From an uncultured Prevotellaceae bacterium (GTDB taxonomy: Bacteria; Bacteroidota; Bacteroidia; Bacteroidales; Bacteroidaceae), in the NCBI GenBank assembly GCA_900316645.1, contig ONDP01000039.1, positions 1 through 46,008 on the forward strand: a stretch of DNA of 46,008 nucleotides, written 5' to 3'. The notes under the pieces were generated by a model. It ran no database searches and was not told where the DNA came from. It saw nothing but the letters and a program-made list of their open reading frames with translations. The position numbers and the translations under genes were made by a program. Shown here one piece after another: positions 8,469 to 16,615 of this stretch (position 1 is the first letter of the stretch; every line of letters begins with the position of its first letter).

Positions 8469-9034
8469 TTCAGAAAGTCACTTAGCACTTTCAAGGTTTC
8501 CTGCTTTGCTGTTTCCAAATCATCGTTAATGATAATTCTGTCAAATTGAGAAGCAAAGGTCAACTCGTATTCTGCCTTAGCCAGTCGCTGTTCAATGGCT
8601 TCTGGGGTATCAGTACCTCTCCCTTCCAACCGGCGACGTAACTCTGCCACAGAAGGTGGCTGGATAAACAGGCTTAATGCTGCCTCGCCATAGTATTTCT
8701 TGATATTCACGCCTCCCTTCACATCTACGTCGAACACTACGTTCTGTCCTTGTTTGCGCTGATTTTCCACTTGTTGTTTGAGCGTACCATAAAAGCGGTT
8801 CTCATAAACCTCTTCATACTCCAGGAACTCACCATTCTCAATCTTTTTCTTAAACTCCTCTGGGGTCAGGAAGAAATACTCCACACCGTTTTGCTCTGTT
8901 CCCCGAGGAGCTCTACTTGTACATGAAATAGAAAAATTCAGATGAAGTTCCGGATGTTCCTTCATCAACCAATTCACGATGGTAGATTTACCACTGCCAG
9001 AAGGGGCAGACACGATAATCATCTTTCCTTTCAT
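8465..9034 (-). CDS. gmk: Guanylate kinase
   Basis: The enzyme phosphorylates GMP to GDP with ATP. The 189-residue protein begins with a P-loop, SAPSGSGKST at about residues 9-18, then the GMP-binding SCTSRAPRGTEQNGVEYFF segment and the lid-region arginines (RRRLEGRGTDTPEAIEQRL). Length and motif order are standard. The upstream spacer to yicC is a tandem AACTATG-type micro-repeat. It is the second gene of the - strand operon that starts at the yicC promoter. Confidence 0.95.
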   Translation of the reverse strand: MKGKMIIVSAPSGSGKSTIVNWLMKEHPELHLNFSISCTSRAPRGTEQNGVEYFFLTPEEFKKKIENGEFLEYEEVYENRFYGTLKQQVENQRKQGQNVVFDVDVKGGVNIKKYYGEAALSLFIQPPSVAELRRRLEGRGTDTPEAIEQRLAKAEYELTFASQFDRIIINDDLETAKQETLKVLSDFLK

Positions 9035-9071
9035 AACTATGAACTATGAATTATGAACTATGAACTATAAA
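9035..9071. repeat. AT-rich 7-bp tandem micro-repeat (AACTATG)
   Basis: About five copies of AACTATG (one reads AATTATG) fill the spacer between yicC and gmk and run into the yicC stop codon at 9065-9067. Similar but different AT-rich micro-repeats occupy other spacers in the window. Confidence 0.8.
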
Positions 9072-9940
9072 GCATTTAGCACTTGTTCCTTAATTTGTTC
9101 CAACTCGTCCTTCATCTTCACCACAATGTTTTGCATTTCAGCCTGATTGGACTTAGAGCCTGTAGTGTTGATTTCGCGACCCATCTCTTGAGCGATGAAA
9201 CCGAGTTTCTTTCCCTGTCCGGGGGCATCTGCCATCGTCTCACGGAAATACTTCAAGTGGTTAGCCAGACGTTGTTTCTCCTCACTGATGTCCAGTTTCT
9301 CAATATAATAGATGAGTTCCTGTTCCAGACGGTTCTTGTCGTACTCCGCCTCAGGAATCTGCTTCAGCCCGTCAACAATACGGGAGCGGATTTTCTCGAC
9401 ACGGCTCTTCTCATAAGGTTCGATGGACGCCAAGAGTTGTTCGATGTTGTCAATCTTCTCACCGAATTTCTTCTCCAATGCAGCACCTTCCTGCGTACGG
9501 AAGTCAACCAGATGCTGCAGGGCTTCTTCGACACCAGCACGAACAGCATCCCACTCCTCGTCAGCCAGAACCTCGACTTCCGTCTTGGTCAGCACATCGG
9601 GCATACGCGTCAGTGTCTGCATCCAATCCATACCGTCAGCAATACCATGACTCTCAGCGAAGCCCTTCAGCTGCTGATAGTAGTTCTCCATCAGGGCCAC
9701 ATTCAAAGGAGTAGCTTCGGAAACTGCATCTTTCTCAATCCACACTCCCATCTCCACCTTACCACGAATCACGCGCTGAGCTACCATCTGGCGTATCTCC
9801 ATCTCTTTTTCACGATAGAGGGGAGCAACACGGGTGGTGAGGTCCAACTGCTTTGAGTTGAGCGACTTGATTTCTACGTTGATTTTCTTCTCTTTATAGA
9901 CCACGACAGCCTTGCCGTAGCCCGTCATTGATTGTATCAT
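9065..9940 (-). CDS. yicC: YicC family endoribonuclease-type protein
   Basis: The 291-residue protein starts MIQSMTGYGKA, the usual YicC N-terminus, and has the conserved VEIKSLNSKQLDL segment and a C-terminal region (KKLGFIAQEMGREINTTGSKSN) typical of the family, with long helical stretches between. YicC-type proteins are linked to RNA turnover in other bacteria; the precise role in Bacteroidales is not settled. It is the first gene of the yicC-gmk-nadD operon, with a promoter 27 bases upstream of the ATG. Confidence 0.9.
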   Translation of the reverse strand: MIQSMTGYGKAVVVYKEKKINVEIKSLNSKQLDLTTRVAPLYREKEMEIRQMVAQRVIRGKVEMGVWIEKDAVSEATPLNVALMENYYQQLKGFAESHGIADGMDWMQTLTRMPDVLTKTEVEVLADEEWDAVRAGVEEALQHLVDFRTQEGAALEKKFGEKIDNIEQLLASIEPYEKSRVEKIRSRIVDGLKQIPEAEYDKNRLEQELIYYIEKLDISEEKQRLANHLKYFRETMADAPGQGKKLGFIAQEMGREINTTGSKSNQAEMQNIVVKMKDELEQIKEQVLNAL

Positions 9941-9967
9941 AATATTACGATTCTTTTATTTCGTCTG

Positions 9968-9999
9968 CAAAGGTAGTGTAAATTGAGAGAAAATCCAAA
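9968..9999 (-). promoter_or_regulatory. Bacteroidetes-type promoter for yicC operon
   Basis: Read on the - strand, TACCTTTG lies at 9975-9968 and TTTG at 9999-9996, with a 20-base spacer. This matches the TTTG-N19-21-TAnnTTTG form. Transcription would start about 20 bases before the yicC ATG. Confidence 0.75.
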
Positions 10000-10064
10000 T
10001 AAAATTTGGTTTTCTTCTTACTTATTCATCCCTTTGACGATGTCGAAGATACTGCCATTCGAAA

Positions 10065-10099
10065 GTACAAAAGAAAAAATTAGAGTTTTCTTTTTGTAC
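10065..10099. promoter_or_regulatory. Near-perfect 14-bp inverted repeat over the tsaB -33 region
   Basis: GTACAAAAGAAAAA (10065-10078) and TTTTCTTTTTGTAC (10086-10099) are inverted copies apart from a one-base slip, separated by 7 bases. The right arm contains the -33 TTG of the tsaB promoter, so it could be an operator; no regulator is evident. Confidence 0.5.
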
Positions 10100-10123
10100 T
10101 TTACTCATTTATTCGTACCTTTG
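10094..10123 (+). promoter_or_regulatory. Bacteroidetes-type promoter for tsaB operon
   Basis: TTG at 10094-10096, a 19-base spacer and TACCTTTG at 10116-10123. The tsaB ATG follows 22 bases later. The spacer and -7 region resemble the promoter of the glycosyltransferase at 26416. Confidence 0.75.
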
Positions 10124-10145
10124 TAGCTCAAAAGAAAAAGATAGT

Positions 10146-10838
10146 ATGGCTTGCATATTACATATAGAAACAAGTACTTCGGTATGTTCGGTGGCTGTAT
10201 CAGAAGACAGTCACTGCATTTACCACGAGGAGGACCACAGTGGTCCGAACCATGCAGAACGCCTGGGCTCGATGGTTGACGAAGCACTATCATTTACCGA
10301 CTCTCACGCCATTCCGTTCGACGCGGTGGCAGTGAGCAGCGGACCAGGTTCATATACCGGTTTACGCATTGGCGTGTCAATGGCAAAGGGTGTCTGCTAC
10401 GGCAGAGAACTAAAATTAATCAGCATTCCAACGCTTGAACTGCTTTGTGTTCCGATTTTACTTGGGCACGAAGAGATAGAAGAGAATGCCCTGCTCTGCC
10501 CTATGCTCGACGCCAGAAGGATGGAGGTCTATTCTGCCATCTACGACAGAGCACTGAGAGAGATTCGTCCTACTGGTGCCGATGTGGTGACAGGTGACAC
10601 TTATAAGGAATGGCTCGACGAGCGCCCCGTTTACTTCTTCGGCAACGGAGCCAAGAAATGCATGGAGGTGATTCAGCACGTCAATGCCCATTTCATCGAT
10701 GGTATTGAACCTATTGCCAAATGGATGCAGCCCCTGGCAGAGAAACGACTGCTGAACGGGCAGACTGAGGACGTGGCATACTTTGAGCCTTTCTATCTGA
10801 AAGATTTTGTAGCACTGAAACCAAAGAAATTATTATGA
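10146..10838 (+). CDS. tsaB: tRNA threonylcarbamoyladenosine biosynthesis protein TsaB
   Basis: The 230-residue protein has the ASKHA-fold N-terminus ILHIETSTSVCSVAV and the family signature VAVSSGPGSYTGLRIGVSMAKGVCY, with a C-terminal region typical of TsaB. It is the non-catalytic partner of TsaD in attaching threonylcarbamoyl to A37 of tRNAs that read ANN codons. It leads the + strand operon with the DUF4290 gene, murA, rimM, dxr and rseP. Its stop overlaps the next ATG by four bases. Confidence 0.92.
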   Translation: MACILHIETSTSVCSVAVSEDSHCIYHEEDHSGPNHAERLGSMVDEALSFTDSHAIPFDAVAVSSGPGSYTGLRIGVSMAKGVCYGRELKLISIPTLELLCVPILLGHEEIEENALLCPMLDARRMEVYSAIYDRALREIRPTGADVVTGDTYKEWLDERPVYFFGNGAKKCMEVIQHVNAHFIDGIEPIAKWMQPLAEKRLLNGQTEDVAYFEPFYLKDFVALKPKKLL

Positions 10839-11437
10839 ATATAGAAGGATTAGACTACAACACACAACGGGAAAAACTGGTGATGCCTGAATATGGGCGT
10901 GAAATCCAGAAGATGGTGGACTTGGCTGTCAGTCTGGAAGACAAGGACGAACGACAGAAATGTGCTGAGACCATCATCTGCCTGATGGAGAGCAAGAACC
11001 CGCAGTTGCTGGACAGCGAGAACTACGAACAGGCACTTTGGGATCACCTATACCTGATGAGCCATAAGCAACTGGACATCGACTGGCCCTATGATGTGAG
11101 TGAAGCGGAGAGAATTTCTTCAAAGCCTGCACCGATGGAACACCCTACTGGTGGAGCACACATGCGCCATTACGGCAGACTGATTGAACAGTTGTTTGAA
11201 GAGTTGAAGACAATGCCTGAGGGCAGCGAGCGCGACGAACTGGTACGACTGACAGCCAACCAGATGAAGCGCAATCTCGCAACCTGGGGGCATGGTACAA
11301 TAGACGATGAGAAAGTGGCCGACGACTTGGCACGCTTCACTGACGGGAAAATCCAGATAGACCTTTCCTCTTTCCGTTTCGACAACTTACAAGGTGCCGT
11401 TCCCAATGAAGGGAAGAAAGGAAAGCACAGAAAATAA
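10835..11437 (+). CDS. DUF4290 domain-containing protein
   Basis: This 200-residue soluble, charged protein matches the DUF4290 proteins that I recall lying immediately before murA in Bacteroidetes; no function is known. It has no signal peptide or membrane helix. A helical core with the segment HLYLMSHKQLDIDWPYDV and a C-terminal half rich in Lys and Asp are visible. The start overlaps the tsaB stop (ATGA), and murA begins 14 bases after its stop. Conserved placement suggests a link to cell-wall precursor synthesis, but that is only guilt by association. Confidence 0.8.
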   Translation: MNIEGLDYNTQREKLVMPEYGREIQKMVDLAVSLEDKDERQKCAETIICLMESKNPQLLDSENYEQALWDHLYLMSHKQLDIDWPYDVSEAERISSKPAPMEHPTGGAHMRHYGRLIEQLFEELKTMPEGSERDELVRLTANQMKRNLATWGHGTIDDEKVADDLARFTDGKIQIDLSSFRFDNLQGAVPNEGKKGKHRK

Positions 11438-11451
11438 TCAATATCATCCCC

Positions 11452-12765
11452 ATGGCATCATTCAAAATAGAAGGCGGACATCTGCTTAGCGGAACCATCA
11501 CCCCACAGGGTGCCAAGAACGAAGCGCTCCAGGTAATCTGTGCCACATTGCTCACTCACGAGCCTGTGACCATCCACAACATCCCCGACATCAGGGATGT
11601 CAATAATCTCATTCAGTTGCTGAAGGACATTGGGGTTAAGGTTTCCCAACAAGGCAAGAGTTCTATCTTCCAAGCCGACGAGCTCAACCTCAAATACCTG
11701 GAGAGCGATGAGTTTGTACAGAAATGTGCACAACTGCGTGGTTCTGTAATGATGATAGGTCCGTTGTTGGCACGCATGGGTAAGGCGGTCATTGCGAAAC
11801 CCGGAGGCGACAAGATTGGAAGGCGCCGACTGGACACCCACTTCCTGGGATTCCAGAAACTGGGAGCTAAGTTCCACCAGGTCCCCGAGCGTAGCGTCTA
11901 TGAGATAGCAGCCCCAAGACAAGGGAAACTGATAGGAGCATATATGTTGCTCGACGAGGCGTCGGTGACTGGTACTGCCAACATTATCATGGCTTCCGTA
12001 TTTGCAAAAGGCGTCACCACTATATATAATGCAGCCTGCGAACCTTACATCCAGCAGCTTTGTCAGATGCTGAACAGGATGGGGGCTAAGATTAGCGGTA
12101 TCGGTTCTAATCTGCTGACCATCGAGGGCGTCAAGGAACTGCACGGCACAGAGCACAAGCTTTTGCCCGACATGATTGAAGTGGGCTCGTTTATCGGTAT
12201 GGCAGCTATGGTGGGCGACGGCATCCGTATCAAGGATGTTTCTTTGAAAGACCTGGGTATCATCCCTGATGCCTTCCGCCGACTGGGCGTGAAGGTTGAG
12301 GTGGACGGTGACGATCTTTACATACCCCGCCAGAAACACTATGTGGTTGATTCGTTTATCGACGGCACCATCATGACACTGGCTGATGCCCCTTGGCCCG
12401 GATTGACTCCCGACCTTCTGAGTGTGCTGATTGTGGTGGCCACACAGGCTCGCGGTTCAGTACTCTTCCATCAGAAGATGTTTGAAAGCCGACTATTCTT
12501 TGTCGACAGACTGATAGACATGGGGGCGCAGATTATTCTATGTGATCCGCACCGAGCAGTAGTCGTAGGTCACGACCGGAAATTGATACTAAGAGCCAGT
12601 CGTATGTCGAGTCCTGACATCCGTGCCGGTATAGCCCTGCTAATAGCAGCCTTGAGTGCTAATGGCACCAGCCTCATCAGCAATATTGAGCAGATAGACC
12701 GAGGCTATGAGAACATTGAGGCACGACTGAATGCCCTTGGTGCAAAAATTGAGAGAATAGACTAA
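11452..12765 (+). CDS. murA: UDP-N-acetylglucosamine 1-carboxyvinyltransferase, Asp-type active site
   Basis: The enzyme catalyses the first committed step of peptidoglycan synthesis, transferring enolpyruvate from PEP to UDP-GlcNAc in the cytoplasm. The 437-residue length is normal. The N-terminal GTITPQGAKNEALQ segment carries the conserved Lys-Asn pair, and the domain repeat is intact. The active-site loop reads KPGGDKIGRRRLDTH, with Asp120 where E. coli has Cys115. Asp at this position is known to preserve activity and prevent covalent attack by fosfomycin, so intrinsic fosfomycin resistance is expected. It is the third gene of the tsaB operon. Confidence 0.95.
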   Translation: MASFKIEGGHLLSGTITPQGAKNEALQVICATLLTHEPVTIHNIPDIRDVNNLIQLLKDIGVKVSQQGKSSIFQADELNLKYLESDEFVQKCAQLRGSVMMIGPLLARMGKAVIAKPGGDKIGRRRLDTHFLGFQKLGAKFHQVPERSVYEIAAPRQGKLIGAYMLLDEASVTGTANIIMASVFAKGVTTIYNAACEPYIQQLCQMLNRMGAKISGIGSNLLTIEGVKELHGTEHKLLPDMIEVGSFIGMAAMVGDGIRIKDVSLKDLGIIPDAFRRLGVKVEVDGDDLYIPRQKHYVVDSFIDGTIMTLADAPWPGLTPDLLSVLIVVATQARGSVLFHQKMFESRLFFVDRLIDMGAQIILCDPHRAVVVGHDRKLILRASRMSSPDIRAGIALLIAALSANGTSLISNIEQIDRGYENIEARLNALGAKIERID

Positions 12766-12768
12766 GCG

Positions 12769-13275
12769 ATGATCAAGAAAGAAGAGGTTTACAAGATAGG
12801 CCGATTAGGAAAGGCACACGGCGTAAAGGGCGAGGTGTCGTTCCTGTTTGACGACGACATCTTCGACCGTGTGGATGCCGACTATCTCGTCCTTGAAATC
12901 GACGGAATACTCGTACCTTTCTTCATGGAAGAGTATCGTTTCCGTTCTGATGTTGTCGCCTTAGTGAAATTTTGTGATGTCGATTCACAGGAAAGAGCCG
13001 CAGAACTGACAGGTTGTAACGTCTTTTTCCCTCGTCGCCTGGCAGAGGAAGACGATGCCCCTACCCTTGCTTCCCTCGTAGGCTTCGATTTAGTCGAAGC
13101 AAATAGTGGCAAGAAGGTTGGAGCTATCGCCCATATCGACGACAGTACTGCCAACCTGCTCTTCGAACTGGAAGACGGAAGACTCGTACCCGCCTCTGAC
13201 GAACTGATTGAGCATATCAATACCAAAGAAAGAACTATCATCATGCAAATCCCAGAGGGATTGTTAGAACTATGA
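12769..13275 (+). CDS. rimM: Ribosome maturation factor RimM
   Basis: The 168-residue protein has the RimM N-terminal barrel (KIGRLGKAHGVKGEVSFLF) and a C-terminal PRC-barrel (LVGFDLVEANSGKKVGAI through PASDELIEHINTKERTIIMQIPEGLLEL). It assists 30S maturation, binding S19 near the 3' domain of 16S rRNA. It begins 3 bases after murA, and its stop overlaps the dxr start by four bases. Confidence 0.95.
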   Translation: MIKKEEVYKIGRLGKAHGVKGEVSFLFDDDIFDRVDADYLVLEIDGILVPFFMEEYRFRSDVVALVKFCDVDSQERAAELTGCNVFFPRRLAEEDDAPTLASLVGFDLVEANSGKKVGAIAHIDDSTANLLFELEDGRLVPASDELIEHINTKERTIIMQIPEGLLEL

Positions 13276-14429
13276 AGAAAAGACAAATAGCTATCCTCGG
13301 CTCTACGGGGTCGATAGGTACTCAGGCACTACAGGTAATACAAGAACATGCAGACCTCTATGAAGTCTACTGCCTGACTGCCAACAACAAGGTGGAACTT
13401 TTAGCACAGCAGGCTCATCAGTTTAAGCCCGCAGCTATCGTTATTGCCAATGAAGCACGTTACGATGAACTGAAACGACTCATGGACGACTTACCCGACG
13501 TAAAAGTCTATGCAGGCAAACAGGCACTTGATGAAATCGTGGAGTCTGAGCCTATTGACATGGTTCTGACTGCGATGGTAGGCTTCGCAGGACTGTCGCC
13601 GACAATCCATGCCATCAAAGCCCGCAAGGCCATTGCACTTGCCAATAAGGAGACATTAGTCGTGGCAGGCGAACTAATCCAGGATCTTGCCACCCAGTAT
13701 CATGCGCCTATCCTACCTGTTGACAGCGAGCATTCTGCCATTTTCCAGAGTCTGGTGGGCGAAGATAATAATCCCATTGAAAAGATTCTGCTCACAGCCA
13801 GCGGCGGTCCGTTCCGCAATATGACAATGGAGCAAATAGCCAAAGTGACGAAGGAAGACGCTTTGCGACACCCCACTTGGGACATGGGAGCAAAAATCAC
13901 CATCGATTCCGCCTCGATGATGAACAAGGGTTTCGAAGTGATAGAGGCCAAATGGCTCTTTGGTGTCAAAGCATCACAGATACAGGTGTTAGTACATCCG
14001 CAGAGCATCGTACATAGCGCAGTACAATTCCAAGACGGTGCTGTCAAGGCACAACTTGGTGTTCCTGATATGCGACTCCCCATCCAGTATGCTTTCTCGT
14101 TCCCCAAGCGTCTCACACTCTCAGGGGAGCGCCTCGACCTCTTTTCTGCCCAGAAACTGGAGTTCTTCGAACCAGATTTGAAGAAGTTCCGCTGTCTGGC
14201 ACTGGCCTTTGAATCCATACAGAAGGGCGGTAACATGCCTTGCATCGTGAATGCTGCCAATGAAATCGTGAATCGCGGTTTCCTGGAAGACAAATGTTCG
14301 TTCCTCCAGATGAGTGACATTATTGCCGAAACAATGGCAAAATGCACTTTCGACTCCAATCCCACCTACGACACTTATGTCGCTACAGACGCCGAGGCGC
14401 GTCGCATAGCGGCAGAATTAATGAAATAA
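13272..14429 (+). CDS. dxr: 1-deoxy-D-xylulose 5-phosphate reductoisomerase
   Basis: This is the NADPH-dependent second step of the MEP isoprenoid pathway, converting DXP to MEP. The 385-residue protein has the NADPH motif ILGSTGSIG at residues 8-16, the LANKETLVVAG segment, the metal site PVDSEHSAIFQ and the flexible loop ASGGPFRN, with MNKGFEVIEAKWLF beyond. Start ATG 13272 overlaps the rimM stop. Together with ispF at 25471 it indicates that this organism uses the MEP route. Confidence 0.96.
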   Translation: MKKRQIAILGSTGSIGTQALQVIQEHADLYEVYCLTANNKVELLAQQAHQFKPAAIVIANEARYDELKRLMDDLPDVKVYAGKQALDEIVESEPIDMVLTAMVGFAGLSPTIHAIKARKAIALANKETLVVAGELIQDLATQYHAPILPVDSEHSAIFQSLVGEDNNPIEKILLTASGGPFRNMTMEQIAKVTKEDALRHPTWDMGAKITIDSASMMNKGFEVIEAKWLFGVKASQIQVLVHPQSIVHSAVQFQDGAVKAQLGVPDMRLPIQYAFSFPKRLTLSGERLDLFSAQKLEFFEPDLKKFRCLALAFESIQKGGNMPCIVNAANEIVNRGFLEDKCSFLQMSDIIAETMAKCTFDSNPTYDTYVATDAEARRIAAELMK

Positions 14430-14447
14430 TAATTTTCAATTTGTAAA

Positions 14448-15818
14448 ATGGAAGTATTTTTAATTAGAGTATTACAATTCATCCTCGCCATCTCTCTGCT
14501 GGTATTGCTCCATGAGGGAGGTCATTTCTTCTTTTCCAAACTCTTTGGAGTGAGAGTAGAGAAATTCTACGTTTTCTTTGACTGGAAATTCAGTCTGTTT
14601 AAGTTTAAACCCAAAAACAGTGATACGGAATACGGTATTGGCTGGCTGCCATTAGGCGGCTACTGCAAGATAGCCGGTATGATAGACGAAAGTTTCGATA
14701 CCGAGCAGATGAAACAACCCGTACAGCCTTGGGAATTTCGTGCTAAGCCTGCGTGGCAGCGACTGCTGATTATGATTGGCGGTGTGCTGGTGAATTTCCT
14801 GTTGGCACTCTTTATCTACTCAATGATTCTATTTTACTGGGGCGATACTTATATTCCAGTGAAAGATATGACACTGGGTATGAAGTTCAACAAGGAGGCT
14901 AAATCATACGGTTTCAAGGATGGTGACATCTTGATAGGTACTGAGAAAGGGGCTTTCAAGGACTTCTCTGCCGACCTCTACCGTGACATCTCGGAGGCAA
15001 AACGTGTGGATATCATCCGACAGGGCAAGAAAATGAGTATCAAACTGCCTGGCGACCTTAACCTGCTTGGCATGCTTAAGGCTGACCCCTCGTTCGTGCG
15101 TCCGCTGTTACCTGCCAAGGTTGACAGCGTCATCCCCGGAACACCAGCAGACAAGATAGGTATAAAAGCCGGTGACAAAATTCTGGCTTTGAACGGCAGT
15201 CCCGTTGATTCTTATAATGAGTTTGTTGATTTATTAGGTCGTCGACAGGATTTACTCGACACCTCCACAACACCTGCCGACAGCATCAAAGCCCGTACGG
15301 TAACGATTGTCTTTGGCAACGAGAGCAAGCAAGACACGGTAACCACACAACTCACACCCGATCTCAAGTTAGGTTTTGTGGTAAGCAGTCTTGCAGGTCT
15401 CTACCAACCCATCACCAAGGAATATAGTTTCCTGGAGAGTATTCCTGCCGGCATCAAATACGGATGGGACGTGCTGGCCAGCTATGTGAACGACATGAAA
15501 TACGTGTTTACGGCTGACGGTGCAAAATCACTCGGTGGCTTTGGAGCCATCGGAAGTCTCTTCCCACCCATGTGGGACTGGTATATGTTCTGGAAGATGA
15601 CAGCCTTCCTCAGCATCATCCTTGCATTCATGAACATCTTACCCATCCCTGCACTGGACGGCGGCCATGTATTGTTCCTCCTTTACGAGATAATCACCCG
15701 TCGCAAACCGTCAGAGCAGTTTATGATTAGAGCAGAATATGTTGGTTTCGGAATCCTCATCTTACTGATGGTGGTGGCCAACCTGAACGATATTCTGCGA
15801 TGGTTGGGCTATATTTAA
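14448..15818 (+). CDS. rseP: RIP metalloprotease RseP (site-2 protease)
   Basis: The 456-residue inner-membrane zinc protease has the HExxH motif (HEGGH, residues 22-26) in the first membrane helix and the second zinc-ligand motif NILPIPALDGGH near the C-terminus. PDZ-like sequence (DKIGIKAGDKILALNGSPVDSYNEF) sits in the periplasmic middle. Family members cleave membrane-bound anti-sigma factors or leftover signal peptides. It is the last gene of the tsaB operon; an intrinsic terminator follows 25 bases after the stop. Confidence 0.93.
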   Translation: MEVFLIRVLQFILAISLLVLLHEGGHFFFSKLFGVRVEKFYVFFDWKFSLFKFKPKNSDTEYGIGWLPLGGYCKIAGMIDESFDTEQMKQPVQPWEFRAKPAWQRLLIMIGGVLVNFLLALFIYSMILFYWGDTYIPVKDMTLGMKFNKEAKSYGFKDGDILIGTEKGAFKDFSADLYRDISEAKRVDIIRQGKKMSIKLPGDLNLLGMLKADPSFVRPLLPAKVDSVIPGTPADKIGIKAGDKILALNGSPVDSYNEFVDLLGRRQDLLDTSTTPADSIKARTVTIVFGNESKQDTVTTQLTPDLKLGFVVSSLAGLYQPITKEYSFLESIPAGIKYGWDVLASYVNDMKYVFTADGAKSLGGFGAIGSLFPPMWDWYMFWKMTAFLSIILAFMNILPIPALDGGHVLFLLYEIITRRKPSEQFMIRAEYVGFGILILLMVVANLNDILRWLGYI

Positions 15819-15842
15819 TATATATAATGTACGCGTAAGAGG

Positions 15843-15890
15843 AGCTGAATAAGTTAAATAAACTTAAATATTTGACTTATCCAGCTTTTC
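15843..15890 (+). terminator. Intrinsic terminator after rseP
   Basis: A long hairpin with arms AGCT...ATAAGT and ACTTAT...AGCT (outer pairs at 15843-15846 and 15883-15886) is followed by TTTT. It separates the rseP transcript from the ribosomal-protein promoter just downstream. The stem has internal mismatches and the U-tract is short, so efficiency is uncertain. Confidence 0.6.
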
Positions 15891-15916
15891 GCTTTACATA
15901 TTCAAGAGAAAAGCCG

Positions 15917-15924
15917 TACCTTTG
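15917..15924 (+). promoter_or_regulatory. rplM: -7 box of the rplM-rpsI promoter
   Basis: TACCTTTG matches TAnnTTTG. The expected -33 TTG is weak (TTTAC near 15893). Transcription would start about 200 bases before rplM. Confidence 0.6.
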
Positions 15925-15929
15925 CAGTC

Positions 15930-16136
15930 CGATTATTGGGGAGAGACTTAGAATCCCCGTGAGCCGTGTGTAAATAGTAGTGTCTTTGGCCGGGCATTGC
16001 GGTTTGTGAATCATGGTTCAGCCGAAAGGCACAGACGTTAGACTGCTGCAGAGCTTTAGACTCTCTGCCGTGGTGTTGTTTGTGCGTAAGAGAAAAATTA
16101 AGTAAATGTTTTTTAGTAGTAAAATTTAAATTTAAA
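15930..16136 (+). promoter_or_regulatory. Structured 5' leader of rplM-rpsI
   Basis: The ~207 bases between the promoter and the rplM ATG hold no convincing ORF but several hairpins: GGGGA/TCCCC at 15938-15958, TGAA/TTCA around 16007-16020, GCC-GAAA-GGC at 16021-16030 and GCAGAG/CTCTGC at 16048-16068. The 3' end is AT-rich and unstructured. A ribosomal-protein autoregulatory leader bound by L13 or S9 is the natural hypothesis; I do not match it to a named Rfam family with confidence. Confidence 0.55.
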
Positions 16137-16604
16137 ATGGACACTTTAAGTTACAAGACCATTTCCGTATCAAAGGAAGCTGCCAAGGCTCAGAAGGAAT
16201 GGGTGGTTATCGACGCTACTGATCAGGTAGTAGGCCGCCTTGCTTCGAAGGTTGCGAAACTGATTCGCGGAAAGTACAAGCCAAACTTCACTCCTAACCA
16301 GGATTGTGGAGACAATGTGATTATTATCAATGCCGACAAAGTGATTTTCACCGGCAAGAAAGAAACTGACAAGGTATACACCCGTTATACTGGTTATCCT
16401 GGTGGTCAGCGTTTCAACACTCCCGCCGAGCTTCGCAAGACTCCTTATGGCGTAGAGCGTTTCTTGAAGCACGCTGTCAAGGGCATGCTGCCAAAGGGTC
16501 CTCTTGGACGCAGCTTGCTGAACAACCTTTATATTTACAATGGTACTGAGCACAAGCACGAGGCTCAGCAGCCAAAAGCAATTGATATTAACCAGTATAA
16601 ATAA
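16137..16604 (+). CDS. rplM: 50S ribosomal protein L13
   Basis: The 155-residue protein has L13 signatures: WVVIDATDQVVGRLASKVAKLIRGK near the N-terminus, DNVIIINADKVIFTGKK, YPGGQR and VKGMLPKGPLGRSLLNNLYIY. ATG 16137 gives the family start; the frame is open to 16080 but that stretch belongs to the leader. It binds 23S rRNA early in 50S assembly and is co-transcribed with rpsI 11 bases downstream, the near-universal pairing. Confidence 0.96.
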   Translation: MDTLSYKTISVSKEAAKAQKEWVVIDATDQVVGRLASKVAKLIRGKYKPNFTPNQDCGDNVIIINADKVIFTGKKETDKVYTRYTGYPGGQRFNTPAELRKTPYGVERFLKHAVKGMLPKGPLGRSLLNNLYIYNGTEHKHEAQQPKAIDINQYK

Positions 16605-16615
16605 TAAGATAGAAG

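Noticed and set aside
11458-12339. Open frame of 293 codons on the - strand opposite murA
   Set aside because: It lies fully within murA, has no family-like motifs or promoter, and murA is certain.
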